Of a stretch of 11,196 bases of DNA, positions 1-6,779 are shown piece after piece; within the stretch, counting starts at the first letter, position 1, and each line of letters opens with the position of its first letter. Under the pieces are notes generated by a model that did no database searches, was not told where the DNA came from, and worked only from the letters and a program-made list of their open reading frames with translations. This DNA comes from Gammaproteobacteria bacterium (GTDB lineage Bacteria; Pseudomonadota; Gammaproteobacteria; Pseudomonadales; Azotimanducaceae), in contig JAPUFN010000414.1 in the NCBI GenBank assembly GCA_027293665.1, positions 1 to 11,196 of the forward strand, in the 5' to 3' direction. The translations under genes and the position numbers were made by a program.

Positions 1-1058
1 ATGGTCTGAATCATATCCCGTGCGGCGAGGTGCGGGTCGGCAAAGAGATCGGTTGCTTTGTTCACCGGACCACAAGGCACCTTGCCACCCAGTGTTGCGA
101 CGATGGCAGACTTCGGTTGATTCGAAGTCCAGGCGACAATCACCTCATTGACGAATTCTCTGTTGGCGACACGTTCGCGCACGGTTTTGCTGCGGGGGTC
201 CGCAATCAGATCTTCGCGCTGCATCGCTTTGCACAGCGCCTCCCAGTGTTTCACTCCAGGAGCGGCAATAGCCACCGCGCCATCCTGCGCCGGATAAATG
301 TCGAAAGGACAGAGATTTGGATGGCCGGAGCCACGCGGTCCGAGTTCGCGCTGTTCATAACTGTAGTTGACGATCAACGTCTCGCAGAGAAATGTCACCG
401 CATCGTACATGGCGACATCGACAAACTGGCCTTCGCCCGTACGGCGTGATTCGTGGATCGCAGCGACCACGCCGAGCGCCATGAGCGTGCCGGGATAGAT
501 ATCACCCACACTCGCTCCAGCAGGAAAGCCGGTGCCTGATTGTGGACCGTTGATGTGGGCAAGCCCGCCCATGCTTTGCGCCACGATGTCGAAGGCAGGC
601 CAGTCCACATAAGGACTCTCCCCGGTGCGCGGATCACCAAAGCCGCGAACTGCACCGTAGACGATTCGTGGATTGCAGGCTGCTACCGCCTCATAGCCGC
701 AGCCAAGTCGGTCCATGACCCCGGCGCGGGAATTTTCGATGACAGCATCGGCTTGCGGCACCATCGCAAAAAAGATATCCCTGTCGGCCTGCGCCTTGAG
801 ATCCAGGACAATGCTGCGCTTGTTTCGATTCACACTGGCAAAATAGCCGCCGAAGTCACAGCCTGCCTCGCGCTGGGATGCCGTGGTGGCAAAGTCCGGC
901 GGGTGCGGTGGCGTACCGCGCGTCATGTCGCCCGTCGGGGGTTCGATCTTGATAACGTCCGCACCGAGATCGGCCAGCACGGCGGAACCAAACGGGCCCG
1001 CCAGTGCCTGGGTGCAATCCAGAATCGTAATATCAGTGAGTGGCCCGGTCCGCGCCAA
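1..1058 (-). CDS. CaiB/BaiF family CoA-transferase (3' end cut by window edge)
   Basis: Class III CoA-transferase, a family that moves CoA between carboxylic acids (formyl-CoA:oxalate, carnitine, bile-acid and related enzymes). The visible 352 residues begin with the family N-terminal block (LAGPFGSAVLADLGADVIKIE at about 19-39), followed by VNRNKRSIVLDL near 76-87. ASVGDIYPGTL at about 182-192 holds the likely catalytic aspartate (about Asp186). RRTGEGQFVDVAMYDAV lies just after it. The C-terminal few dozen residues lie beyond the left edge. The frame has no ATG start. I chose TTG at 1058 because AGAGGA sits 7 bases upstream and MARTGPL is a normal N terminus for the family; GTG at 1094 has no clear ribosome binding site. 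The acyl substrate cannot be read from the sequence. The family call is secure; the start is less so. Confidence 0.93.
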   Translation of the reverse strand, partial: MARTGPLTDITILDCTQALAGPFGSAVLADLGADVIKIEPPTGDMTRGTPPHPPDFATTASQREAGCDFGGYFASVNRNKRSIVLDLKAQADRDIFFAMVPQADAVIENSRAGVMDRLGCGYEAVAACNPRIVYGAVRGFGDPRTGESPYVDWPAFDIVAQSMGGLAHINGPQSGTGFPAGASVGDIYPGTLMALGVVAAIHESRRTGEGQFVDVAMYDAVTFLCETLIVNYSYEQRELGPRGSGHPNLCPFDIYPAQDGAVAIAAPGVKHWEALCKAMQREDLIADPRSKTVRERVANREFVNEVIVAWTSNQPKSAIVATLGGKVPCGPVNKATDLFADPHLAARDMIQT

Positions 1059-1211
1059 GGTCGTGTCCTCTGCAACCCCCGTGAAGCCAATCACTATACG
1101 CGATTGCCACGGGCAGCAAAAAGCGCGGCGCCGTGAAGCAAACGGCCCGCGCACCAGTCATCTGATCAGTCTAAATCGCGTGTCCTTCGCAAATTCCAGC
1201 GCCAGGTTCCG

Positions 1212-1529
1212 TTAACTCGCACTCAACACGTCACAGGCTTTGACGTTCGTAAATCGATCATGTGCCACATCCCAGATGCGCACGTCACGGCAATTGGTAG
1301 CACCTTCTTCGGGTGCGTCGTGGACGCCGCCCGATACAGTCTCCAGATCCGACGGACAGGAGTTGGGACTCAGCGCAGGACAATCATTGGGTTCACCCTG
1401 CGCTTCGGAGACGGTGGTACACAGTGTCTTAGGCGAACCGTCCACGCAAAAACATGCGCAATTCGCCCAAACCGTGGACCCGAGCACTAATAGAAAACTC
1501 GCGAGAAAACATTTCAGCAGCCACTGCAT
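1212..1529 (-). CDS. Small secreted cysteine-rich protein, unknown function
   Basis: A 105-residue protein I do not recognise. Residues 1-22 form a good Sec signal peptide: a Lys in the short n-region, a Leu/Val-rich core and a TVWA cleavage site. The mature part is about 83 residues with eight cysteines (24, 26, 28, 37, 50, 58, 80 and 99), an even number that would allow four disulfides in the periplasm or outside the cell. It opens with a dense CACFCVDG cluster right after the cleavage site. The middle is acidic and rich in Pro, Ser and Glu, and no catalytic motif is visible. ATG at 1529 follows a G-rich ribosome binding site (TGGGGGG). A promoter-like pair lies at 1602-1631. It is probably monocistronic: 153 bases separate it from the CoA-transferase. 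The opposite-strand frames have no protein-like features. Confidence 0.72.
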   Translation of the reverse strand: MQWLLKCFLASFLLVLGSTVWANCACFCVDGSPKTLCTTVSEAQGEPNDCPALSPNSCPSDLETVSGGVHDAPEEGATNCRDVRIWDVAHDRFTNVKACDVLSAS

Positions 1530-1601
1530 CGCTGAACCCCCCAGGTTAAAAAAATGCGGACGACCATCGTCCTCTTCTGCCGAACCGGGCGCAAGGGAGA
1601 C

Positions 1602-1631
1602 ATTGTAAGCGATGACTCATAAACCTGTCCG
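1602..1631 (-). promoter_or_regulatory. Candidate sigma70 promoter for the cysteine-rich protein gene
   Basis: On the minus strand CGGACA (1631-1626) is followed after 18 bases by TACAAT (1607-1602). The -10 hexamer matches the consensus at five of six positions and the -35 at four. It would give a leader of roughly 65 bases before the ATG at 1529. Found by eye only. Confidence 0.33.
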
Positions 1632-1736
1632 CCGTTGCCCTCGATCTAATCGGGCTTTTACTTCTTTATATTTCAATAATTTACCGAGATTTTTGTATGT
1701 ATTTTCGATTTTGGGCTACTGCATCTTGCCGGTATT

Positions 1737-2456
1737 TCAGGGCGCGGGTCGAGCTCGCTGATTGTAGAGCAAGGCCTTGCGTCGCTCGATTTCCGCCGCG
1801 GACAGCTTGGAAAAATCTTCCGCAAGATCGCTCCCCGCCGCCATGCCCCTGGCCACCGCTGGACGCTCGCTGAGCTCTTCAAACCAGCGCTTGAAGTATT
1901 TGAACTCATTGATGTCCTGTCCCTGGCCTTCCCAGTTAACCGTCCAGGGATAGCAGATCATGTCCGCGATCGTGTAGTGATCGCCTGCAATGTACGCATT
2001 GTCATACAGCCGATTATTCAACACCCCATAGAGCCGGTTCACCTCGTCGGTGAATCGTCGTATTGCATAGCTCTGATCACCCGCACTCTCATCGAGGCGA
2101 CGAAAATGTCCACATTCGCCCGTTTTCGGTCCCTGATTCGCCATCTGCCAGATCAGCCACTGGTTGACCTCGTAGCGGCCCCGCACATCCTCTGGATAGA
2201 ACTGACCGGCTTTCTCGGCGATGTACATCATCATCGCCCCGGATTCAAACACCGATACCGGCTCGCCACCGTCCGCCGGGGCATGGTCAATTAACGCCGG
2301 CATACGATTGTTCGGGCTCATGACCAGAAAATCCGTCGTAAACTGATCCCCGCGGCCGATATTGCAGGGCACCAGCTTGTATGGCATCGCGCACTCTTCC
2401 AGGAGAATCGTGACCTTCTTGCCGTTTGGTGTCGGCCAGTAGTGCAGATCGATCAT
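1737..2456 (-). CDS. Glutathione S-transferase family protein, YfcG/YghU-like (Nu class)
   Basis: A 239-residue cytosolic thioredoxin-fold protein. The N terminus MIDLHYWPTPNGKKVTILLEE carries the TPN motif (Thr9, Asn11) that replaces the catalytic Tyr/Ser/Cys of ordinary GSTs in E. coli YfcG and YghU. Those enzymes bind two glutathione molecules and act as disulfide-bond reductases. SPNNRMPALIDH at 47-58 contains the cis-proline region. FESGAMMMYIAEK at 70-82 is the glutathione gamma-glutamyl-binding motif. The all-helical C-terminal domain includes YTIADM, the usual N-capping box. Length is normal for the group. ATG at 2456 is preceded by AAAGGGGGT at suitable spacing. It stands apart from its neighbours and is probably its own transcription unit. 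A thiol-disulfide role by analogy with YfcG is inference; the fold assignment is firm. Confidence 0.92.
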   Translation of the reverse strand: MIDLHYWPTPNGKKVTILLEECAMPYKLVPCNIGRGDQFTTDFLVMSPNNRMPALIDHAPADGGEPVSVFESGAMMMYIAEKAGQFYPEDVRGRYEVNQWLIWQMANQGPKTGECGHFRRLDESAGDQSYAIRRFTDEVNRLYGVLNNRLYDNAYIAGDHYTIADMICYPWTVNWEGQGQDINEFKYFKRWFEELSERPAVARGMAAGSDLAEDFSKLSAAEIERRKALLYNQRARPAP

Positions 2457-2683
2457 GGTTCAGTACCCCCTTTGCCTGATTCGGAGCAGCCTAGCAAGAA
2501 ACGGCAGGCCACAGCTATCCGGCAGCGTGCCGCTCAATCTTGCACGACGTTGGGCTAATCTGGCACATGCAAGCAGATTGTTGAACCTGCAAAAAACTGT
2601 GAATTGCGTCACAAAACCGAACATCCGATTGCTTTAGCGTGGTTAAAGTGTGAACGAGAGCACATTTTAGCGGGACGGGACTC

Positions 2684-3067
2684 ATGGGTTTAAGGAAGTA
2701 TCTTTATTTAGTGGCGACCATCGGGATCACTTTCGCCGGTTCTGCGGCGGCAGGCGGCATCGCCCGCTGGGTGGACGAAAACGGTGTCACGCATTTCGGC
2801 AACCCTCAATTTGCACCAGCAGGCGAAGGATCCCTGATCGAAATTGCAGCCATCAACATCATGGACGTTCCCGTCGCCCCCCCCCGCGCGCAACCCGGCG
2901 CACACCACCACGAGTGGTCACGATCGAGCGGCCGGCCAAGCGCAACAAACGCGGTTGGCAGGGATATTATTCGAGCTCTCGATCCAGGAACAGTTCTCGC
3001 AGACGCCGCGGTAGATAACGCGCAACTCCGCCAACCATCTGGCCACCAAGCCGGGCGGCGGATGTAG
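2684..3067 (+). CDS. Secreted DUF4124 domain protein, probable frameshift at C9 run
   Basis: Begins with a Sec signal peptide (residues 1-23, basic n-region, hydrophobic core, SAAAG cleavage region). A DUF4124 motif follows (IARWVDENGVTHFGNPQFAP, about 26-45), a short beta-strand module common in gammaproteobacterial envelope proteins and often followed by a basic, low-complexity tail. As read, the protein is 127 residues, but after a run of nine C (2877-2885) it has no family-like features. The -1 frame from that point reads RVVTIERPAKRNKRGWQGYY and then an Arg/Ser-rich tail, ending at TAA 3016-3018 (111 residues in all). That is the type of tail expected, so the true product probably uses that frame. 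Start ATG 2684 has only a weak GGGACGGGA upstream. Function unknown. The domain is confident; the C terminus as listed is doubtful. Confidence 0.7.
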   Translation: MGLRKYLYLVATIGITFAGSAAAGGIARWVDENGVTHFGNPQFAPAGEGSLIEIAAINIMDVPVAPPRAQPGAHHHEWSRSSGRPSATNAVGRDIIRALDPGTVLADAAVDNAQLRQPSGHQAGRRM

Positions 3068-3087
3068 TTGAGTGATAGGCTCACGCC

Positions 3088-4095
3088 ATGAAAGCGATGA
3101 TCATGGAGCGCATCGTCGATCTGCACGAGGAAGATGAACCACTCACTTTCGTTGATCTTCCAGACCCGCAGCCCGCCACGGGTGAGGTGCTTGTTGCGAT
3201 AAACGCCTGCGGTGTATGCCACACCGAACTCGATGAACTCGAAGGTCGGACACCACCCCCGAGACTGCCCGTTGTGCTTGGCCATGAAGTCATCGGTCGG
3301 GTTGTCGCACTCGGTGACAACGTTCGGACACACCGTATTGATGACCGGATCGGAGTGGGCTGGATCCACCGGTCATCAGGCGGCATTGAGGAAAACCTGA
3401 GTCCACAGTTTGTCGCAACCGGGCGCGACGTGAACGGTGGCTATGCGCAACTGATGACCGTCCCGGCGGACTACGCATTCGCCATTCCCGAGGAGTTTAC
3501 CGACGCGCAGGCAGCGCCGCTGTTGTGCGCGGGTGCCATCGGCCACAGAGCTCTCAAACTAACTGGCCTGGAAGACGGTCAGCGTCTTGGCTTAACCGGC
3601 TTCGGAGGTTCTGCGCACCTGGTGGCGCAACTCGCTCGCCAGCGCTTTCCGAACTGCGAGATCTACGTGTTCGCTCGCGATGAAAATGCGCGTGCTCACG
3701 CCCGCTCGCTCGGCGCGGTCTGGACAGGAGAAACAAGCGAACGCGCGCCTCACTTACTCGATGCCATCATCGATACGACTCCCGCGTGGGCGCCGGTCGT
3801 TGCAGCGATGGCAAATCTCAAACCCGGTGGGCGTCTGGTTATCAACGCCATTCGTAAAGAGGACGCCGATAAACAGGCACTCCTGTCGCTGAGCTATCAT
3901 GAGCATCTGTGGATGGAGCGGGAGATCAAATCAGTGGCGAACATCACGCGCTTGGACATAGCAGAATTTCTCCAGGCGGCGGCTGAGTTTTCGATCAAAC
4001 CTGAAGTCGAAACATTCCCGTTGCAGCAGGCCAATCGGGCACTGGTTGAACTCAAACGCGAGCCGGTGCGCGGCGCCAAAGTCCTTCTGATATGA
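3088..4095 (+). CDS. Zinc-dependent alcohol dehydrogenase (MDR family) without the structural zinc lobe
   Basis: A 335-residue medium-chain dehydrogenase/reductase, expected to oxidise an alcohol or reduce an aldehyde with NAD(P). The GroES-like domain has the catalytic zinc ligands: Cys44 in CGVCHTE, His66-Glu67 in GHE, and Cys147 in PLLCAG. The Rossmann domain has GFGGSAH at 171-177. After Gly-Trp at 91-92 most relatives carry four spaced cysteines that bind a structural zinc. Here that stretch is HRSSGGIEENLS (94-105), shorter and without any cysteine, while the flanks (GWIHR, ENL, GRDVNGGYA) match the family. AGG lies 8 bases before ATG 3088. The stop overlaps the next gene's ATG (ATGA), so it is translated together with a glutathione transferase. 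The substrate is unknown; the pairing hints at reactive-aldehyde or glutathione-conjugate metabolism (inference). Confidence 0.95.
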   Translation: MKAMIMERIVDLHEEDEPLTFVDLPDPQPATGEVLVAINACGVCHTELDELEGRTPPPRLPVVLGHEVIGRVVALGDNVRTHRIDDRIGVGWIHRSSGGIEENLSPQFVATGRDVNGGYAQLMTVPADYAFAIPEEFTDAQAAPLLCAGAIGHRALKLTGLEDGQRLGLTGFGGSAHLVAQLARQRFPNCEIYVFARDENARAHARSLGAVWTGETSERAPHLLDAIIDTTPAWAPVVAAMANLKPGGRLVINAIRKEDADKQALLSLSYHEHLWMEREIKSVANITRLDIAEFLQAAAEFSIKPEVETFPLQQANRALVELKREPVRGAKVLLI

Positions 4096-4691
4096 AGGTC
4101 TATGGTGACGTGGTTTCGGGCAATTGTCTCAAAGTGCAATACACAGCCGATTATCTTGCCATTGCCTACGAATGGATCCCTATCGATATCCAGCAGCAGG
4201 AGAGCCGGAGCGATGAATTTCTGGCACTCAACCCGGCAGGACAGGTTCCCCTGATCGTTCTGCCCGACGGTCGAACGCTCGCCCAATCCAATGCCATCAT
4301 CGGGTTTCTGGCGGCAGGTTCAGCGCTCCTGCCGGGCGATCCCTATGATCTTGCAAAGGTAAACGAGTGGTTGTTCTGGGAACAATACAGTCACGAACCC
4401 TACGTAGCCGTTTGCAGGTTCGCGATGAAATACCTGGGTAAGTCTGCAGAAGAGCGGGAGCCCTGGCGGGTTGAACGCGGAGAAATTGCGCTCGACCATC
4501 TTGAAAACGCGTTACAAACCACTCAGTGGCTGGCCAGCGCGAGTTTCACCATCGCTGATATCGCGCTACTTGCTTACACGCGCCTGGCCGCGGAAGGCGG
4601 GTTCAATCTTGCCGCCCGACCGCAGGTGCGAGCATGGATCGAGCGCTGCGAAGGACAACTCGATATCAAGCGCGCGGACGACACATCTTGA
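4092..4691 (+). CDS. Glutathione S-transferase family protein
   Basis: A 199-residue cytosolic protein. The N-terminal thioredoxin-like domain starts MKVYGDVVSGNCLKVQY; Ser9 or Cys12 is the likely catalytic position. NPAGQVPLIVLPDG at 47-60 holds the cis-proline, and AQSNAIIGFLA at about 64-74 is the glutathione-binding SNAI motif. The helical C-terminal domain has the N-capping box FTIADIALLAY at about 152-162. It differs from the TPN-type protein at 1737-2456 and is not a recent duplicate. The ATG overlaps the stop of the alcohol dehydrogenase by four bases, so coupled translation and a joint role are likely. The 3' end overlaps the convergent fetB-like gene by 26 bases. The substrate is not predictable. 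Confidence 0.92.
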   Translation: MKVYGDVVSGNCLKVQYTADYLAIAYEWIPIDIQQQESRSDEFLALNPAGQVPLIVLPDGRTLAQSNAIIGFLAAGSALLPGDPYDLAKVNEWLFWEQYSHEPYVAVCRFAMKYLGKSAEEREPWRVERGEIALDHLENALQTTQWLASASFTIADIALLAYTRLAAEGGFNLAARPQVRAWIERCEGQLDIKRADDTS

Positions 4692-5367
4692 GATAGATTA
4701 TTGTCGATAGCCCGGCGGATCCAAATATCATGCACATCACCATGATCTGATATCTCGCGGCGACAATAGGCGATACTCCCGAGAGGATCTGACCCGTCAT
4801 CATGCCGGGAAGTGACACGAGCCCCACCGCGAGCAGCCCATTGATCTGAGGTATGAGGGCGGCGTCCAGCGCAATCCGCTGTGCCCGGGTGAAATCCGAT
4901 ATTTTCTGAAGTTCGGCTTCGATACGCTCCGCAGCCAGGCTGACCGTGTTCATCGCGTTTGCGAAAATCATTCCAGCAAGCGGTACAACGATTCTTGGCT
5001 CGAACCAACTCGGCATTTCCAGGATCAACTGACTGACAATGGCGAGAATAGCCAACCCGCTGCTACCAATCGCAAGGAGTGTAATCAGATAAAGCCGGGC
5101 GGTGGTCTTCTCGAGAGGACGCAGCGCGATCCAGGCAGACACCGCGATCATGACCACAATCACCAGCACGATGATCCAGGGATTTTTCGTATCGAATATG
5201 TACGTGAGCACATAGCCGATAGCAAGGAGCTGCAACAGCATACGGCCGTTCGCATACAGTCCACCGAGTGCATCGAGTGACCAGCGATACATCATGAACA
5301 ACACGATCGCCACAGGAATGAAACCCACGAGCAGATTGACGATCGGAATTACAGGAAGGCCGGTCAT
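4666..5367 (-). CDS. fetB: FetB-like ABC transporter permease (UPF0014/YbbM family)
   Basis: A 233-residue inner-membrane protein with about seven hydrophobic segments. It carries the two family signatures: PLAGMIFANAMNTVSLAAERIE (129-150) and, after IPQIN (172-176), GLVSLPGMMTGQILSG (182-197), which matches E. coli FetB closely. GRMLLQLLAIGYVLTYIF at 41-58 also matches the family. In E. coli, FetB pairs with the ATPase FetA to export iron and raise resistance to oxidative stress. No ATPase gene lies on either side here, so the partner must be encoded elsewhere or this is an orphan permease. Length is slightly below the usual 250-260, mainly at the C terminus. ATG at 5367 has no strong ribosome binding site, and a GGGACAGGCA repeat begins 27 bases upstream. 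The last 26 bases overlap the convergent glutathione transferase gene. Confidence 0.92.
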   Translation of the reverse strand: MTGLPVIPIVNLLVGFIPVAIVLFMMYRWSLDALGGLYANGRMLLQLLAIGYVLTYIFDTKNPWIIVLVIVVMIAVSAWIALRPLEKTTARLYLITLLAIGSSGLAILAIVSQLILEMPSWFEPRIVVPLAGMIFANAMNTVSLAAERIEAELQKISDFTRAQRIALDAALIPQINGLLAVGLVSLPGMMTGQILSGVSPIVAARYQIMVMCMIFGSAGLSTIIYLKMCRPRA

Positions 5368-5393
5368 ACCGAGCCATAGTAGGCCAAAAGAAC

Positions 5394-5543
5394 GGGACAG
5401 GCAGCATCCGGATTTCTCCTACGAGCAAGCAGGCCAAAGTCTTTACTCGCAGCATTCGCGAAGGAGACATCGACCACTTGGGGTGTCAGCAATTTCTGGA
5501 TAGTGCCTGTCCCATATAAAAAGTTCGGCTGGTGCCTGTCCCC
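5394..5543. repeat. REP/MITE-like repeat cluster with TGCCTGTCCC units
   Basis: TGCCTGTCCC occurs twice in direct orientation (5504-5513 and 5533-5542, period 29) and once inverted as GGGACAGGCA (5394-5403). The inverted pair 5394-5403/5504-5513 brackets a 120-base segment like short terminal inverted repeats. It fills most of the 219-base gap between the divergent fetB-like and DUF3500 genes. From general knowledge, GGTGCCTGTCCCC-type units recur in many gammaproteobacterial genomes, sometimes near IS200-like REP-associated transposases. No transposase gene lies in this window. Target-site duplications are not evident. Confidence 0.5.
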
Positions 5544-5586
5544 AAACAGCGAATATCGTTGATAATCCGGGAAGGGAGGATTTGAA

Positions 5587-6747
5587 ATGCCAGAATACAA
5601 ATTAGGCCTGCATCATCTGCTGAGCGTGGTCTCGAGCGTTGTGCTGCTCACGCTGCATCTGGCGGCGAACGCCGCTTCGCAGTCGATTCCGCAACATGCA
5701 CTCAGTTCCGTGCAGATGCGGGAGGCTGCTACGATATTTATTGATTCGCTCACCGCAGCGCAACGAGAAACAACGGTCTTCAGTCTGGAAACTGATGCGC
5801 GGGCAACCTGGTCGAATCTGCCGACGCTGATGGCTGAGCCGGTTGGACTGCTGCTGGCGGACATGTCCGATGAACAACGGCTTGCCACCCACCGTCTTCT
5901 GCGAGCATCGCTGTCCAGCCAGGGCTACGCTAAGGTGGCAGGAATCATGCTGCTTGACGACGTACTTCGGCAGGAGGCGATGCAGCAACTCGACAGCGAC
6001 CCGGCGAGCAGAGAAGATCTATTTCGCGTGGCTATGGCTGCTAATAGAAGCTCAGCTAACTACGCCGTTGCACTGTTTGGAGACCCCGACAGCGATGACT
6101 GGGGCTGGAAGATGACCGGGCATCACCTGGCGGTGAATTTTACAGTAGCCAAAGGCCGCGTTGGATTCACCCCGATGTTTCTCGGCAGCTCGCCCACCAC
6201 GGTCGAGCAGGGCTCACTTGTTGGCTGGATGGCGTTGTCCCACGAAGGCTCCCGCGGTGTTGAGTTCATGCAATCTCTGTCGCCCGCCCAGCAGAAAATC
6301 GCAAAGATCCATGACACAGCAGCCGCGGATGTATTTGAAGGGCCGGGCCGGCGAGCAAGCCTTGCTGACTACGAAGGTCTGCAAGTGCAATCCCTGAACG
6401 CCGGCCAGAAATTGTTGCTGCGGATTCTAGTGACGGAATACGTCAGAAATGCCGATTTCGACAGCGCCGATGCCCAGCTCGAGCTGATCGATCAGGCTGG
6501 CTGGAAGAATCTCTGGTTCTCCTGGCGCGGCCCGGTTGCGCTGGATGGAGAGTTCTACTATCGGGTCCATGGACCGCGAATACTCATTGAGTACAACCGG
6601 CAAAATCCCACCCATGATCACGCCGTCGTGCGCGATCCACAAAACGACTACGGTGAAGCCTGGCTGGAACACCACTACAAGGAATTTCACCCGTCAATCG
6701 AGGAGGCCATCAACGCCGCTCGTCTACGAGCCGCCGCACAGCGTTAA
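5587..6747 (+). CDS. Exported DUF3500 domain protein
   Basis: A 386-residue protein with a signal peptide (hydrophobic core about 11-26, cleavage near ANAA at 27-30). It matches DUF3500 along its length: ATIFIDSLTAAQRETTVF at 48-65; an LLADMSDEQR-type block at 89-98; LFGDPDSDDWGWKMTGHHLAVNFT at about 163-186; FTPMFLG at 194-200; and near the C terminus GPRILIEYNRQ (329-339), HDH (343-345) and RDPQNDYG (349-356). The conserved His, Asp and Arg clusters suggest a metal- or ligand-binding site, but no activity is known to me for the family. ATG 5587 has a strong GGGAGGA six bases upstream. It lies 32 bases ahead of the cytochrome/beta-propeller gene, almost certainly co-transcribed, so both products should act in the periplasm or on the cell surface. 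Confidence 0.92.
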   Translation: MPEYKLGLHHLLSVVSSVVLLTLHLAANAASQSIPQHALSSVQMREAATIFIDSLTAAQRETTVFSLETDARATWSNLPTLMAEPVGLLLADMSDEQRLATHRLLRASLSSQGYAKVAGIMLLDDVLRQEAMQQLDSDPASREDLFRVAMAANRSSANYAVALFGDPDSDDWGWKMTGHHLAVNFTVAKGRVGFTPMFLGSSPTTVEQGSLVGWMALSHEGSRGVEFMQSLSPAQQKIAKIHDTAAADVFEGPGRRASLADYEGLQVQSLNAGQKLLLRILVTEYVRNADFDSADAQLELIDQAGWKNLWFSWRGPVALDGEFYYRVHGPRILIEYNRQNPTHDHAVVRDPQNDYGEAWLEHHYKEFHPSIEEAINAARLRAAAQR

Positions 6748-6779
6748 ACTCACGATACCGAGACCGGCAGGAGGTCATC

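Noticed and set aside
540..1136. 198-residue plus-strand open frame and smaller overlapping frames
   Set aside because: It lies antisense to the clearly conserved CoA-transferase and its translation has no recognisable domain or ribosome binding site.
1637..1655. Possible hairpin (GCCC..CGAT / ATCGGGC) followed by TTTTACTTCTTT, terminator-like on the plus strand
   Set aside because: The stem has a two-base bulge and a three-base loop, and no plus-strand gene precedes it, so there is nothing for it to terminate.
2455..2637. 60-residue plus-strand open frame in the gap before the DUF4124 gene
   Set aside because: No ribosome binding site, no signal or domain, and it starts inside the GST start region; most likely chance.
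3010..3087. Possible hairpin with CCGCC/GGCGG arms between the DUF4124 gene and the alcohol dehydrogenase
   Set aside because: The arms are short, the loop is long and no T run follows, so a terminator cannot be supported.
2806..3369. 187-residue minus-strand open frame
   Set aside because: It is antisense to the DUF4124 gene and to the conserved start of the alcohol dehydrogenase, with no family features.
5364..5600. 78-residue minus-strand frame spanning the repeat cluster
   Set aside because: It is mostly the translation of the TGCCTGTCCC repeat region; such frames arise from repeats and carry no domain.
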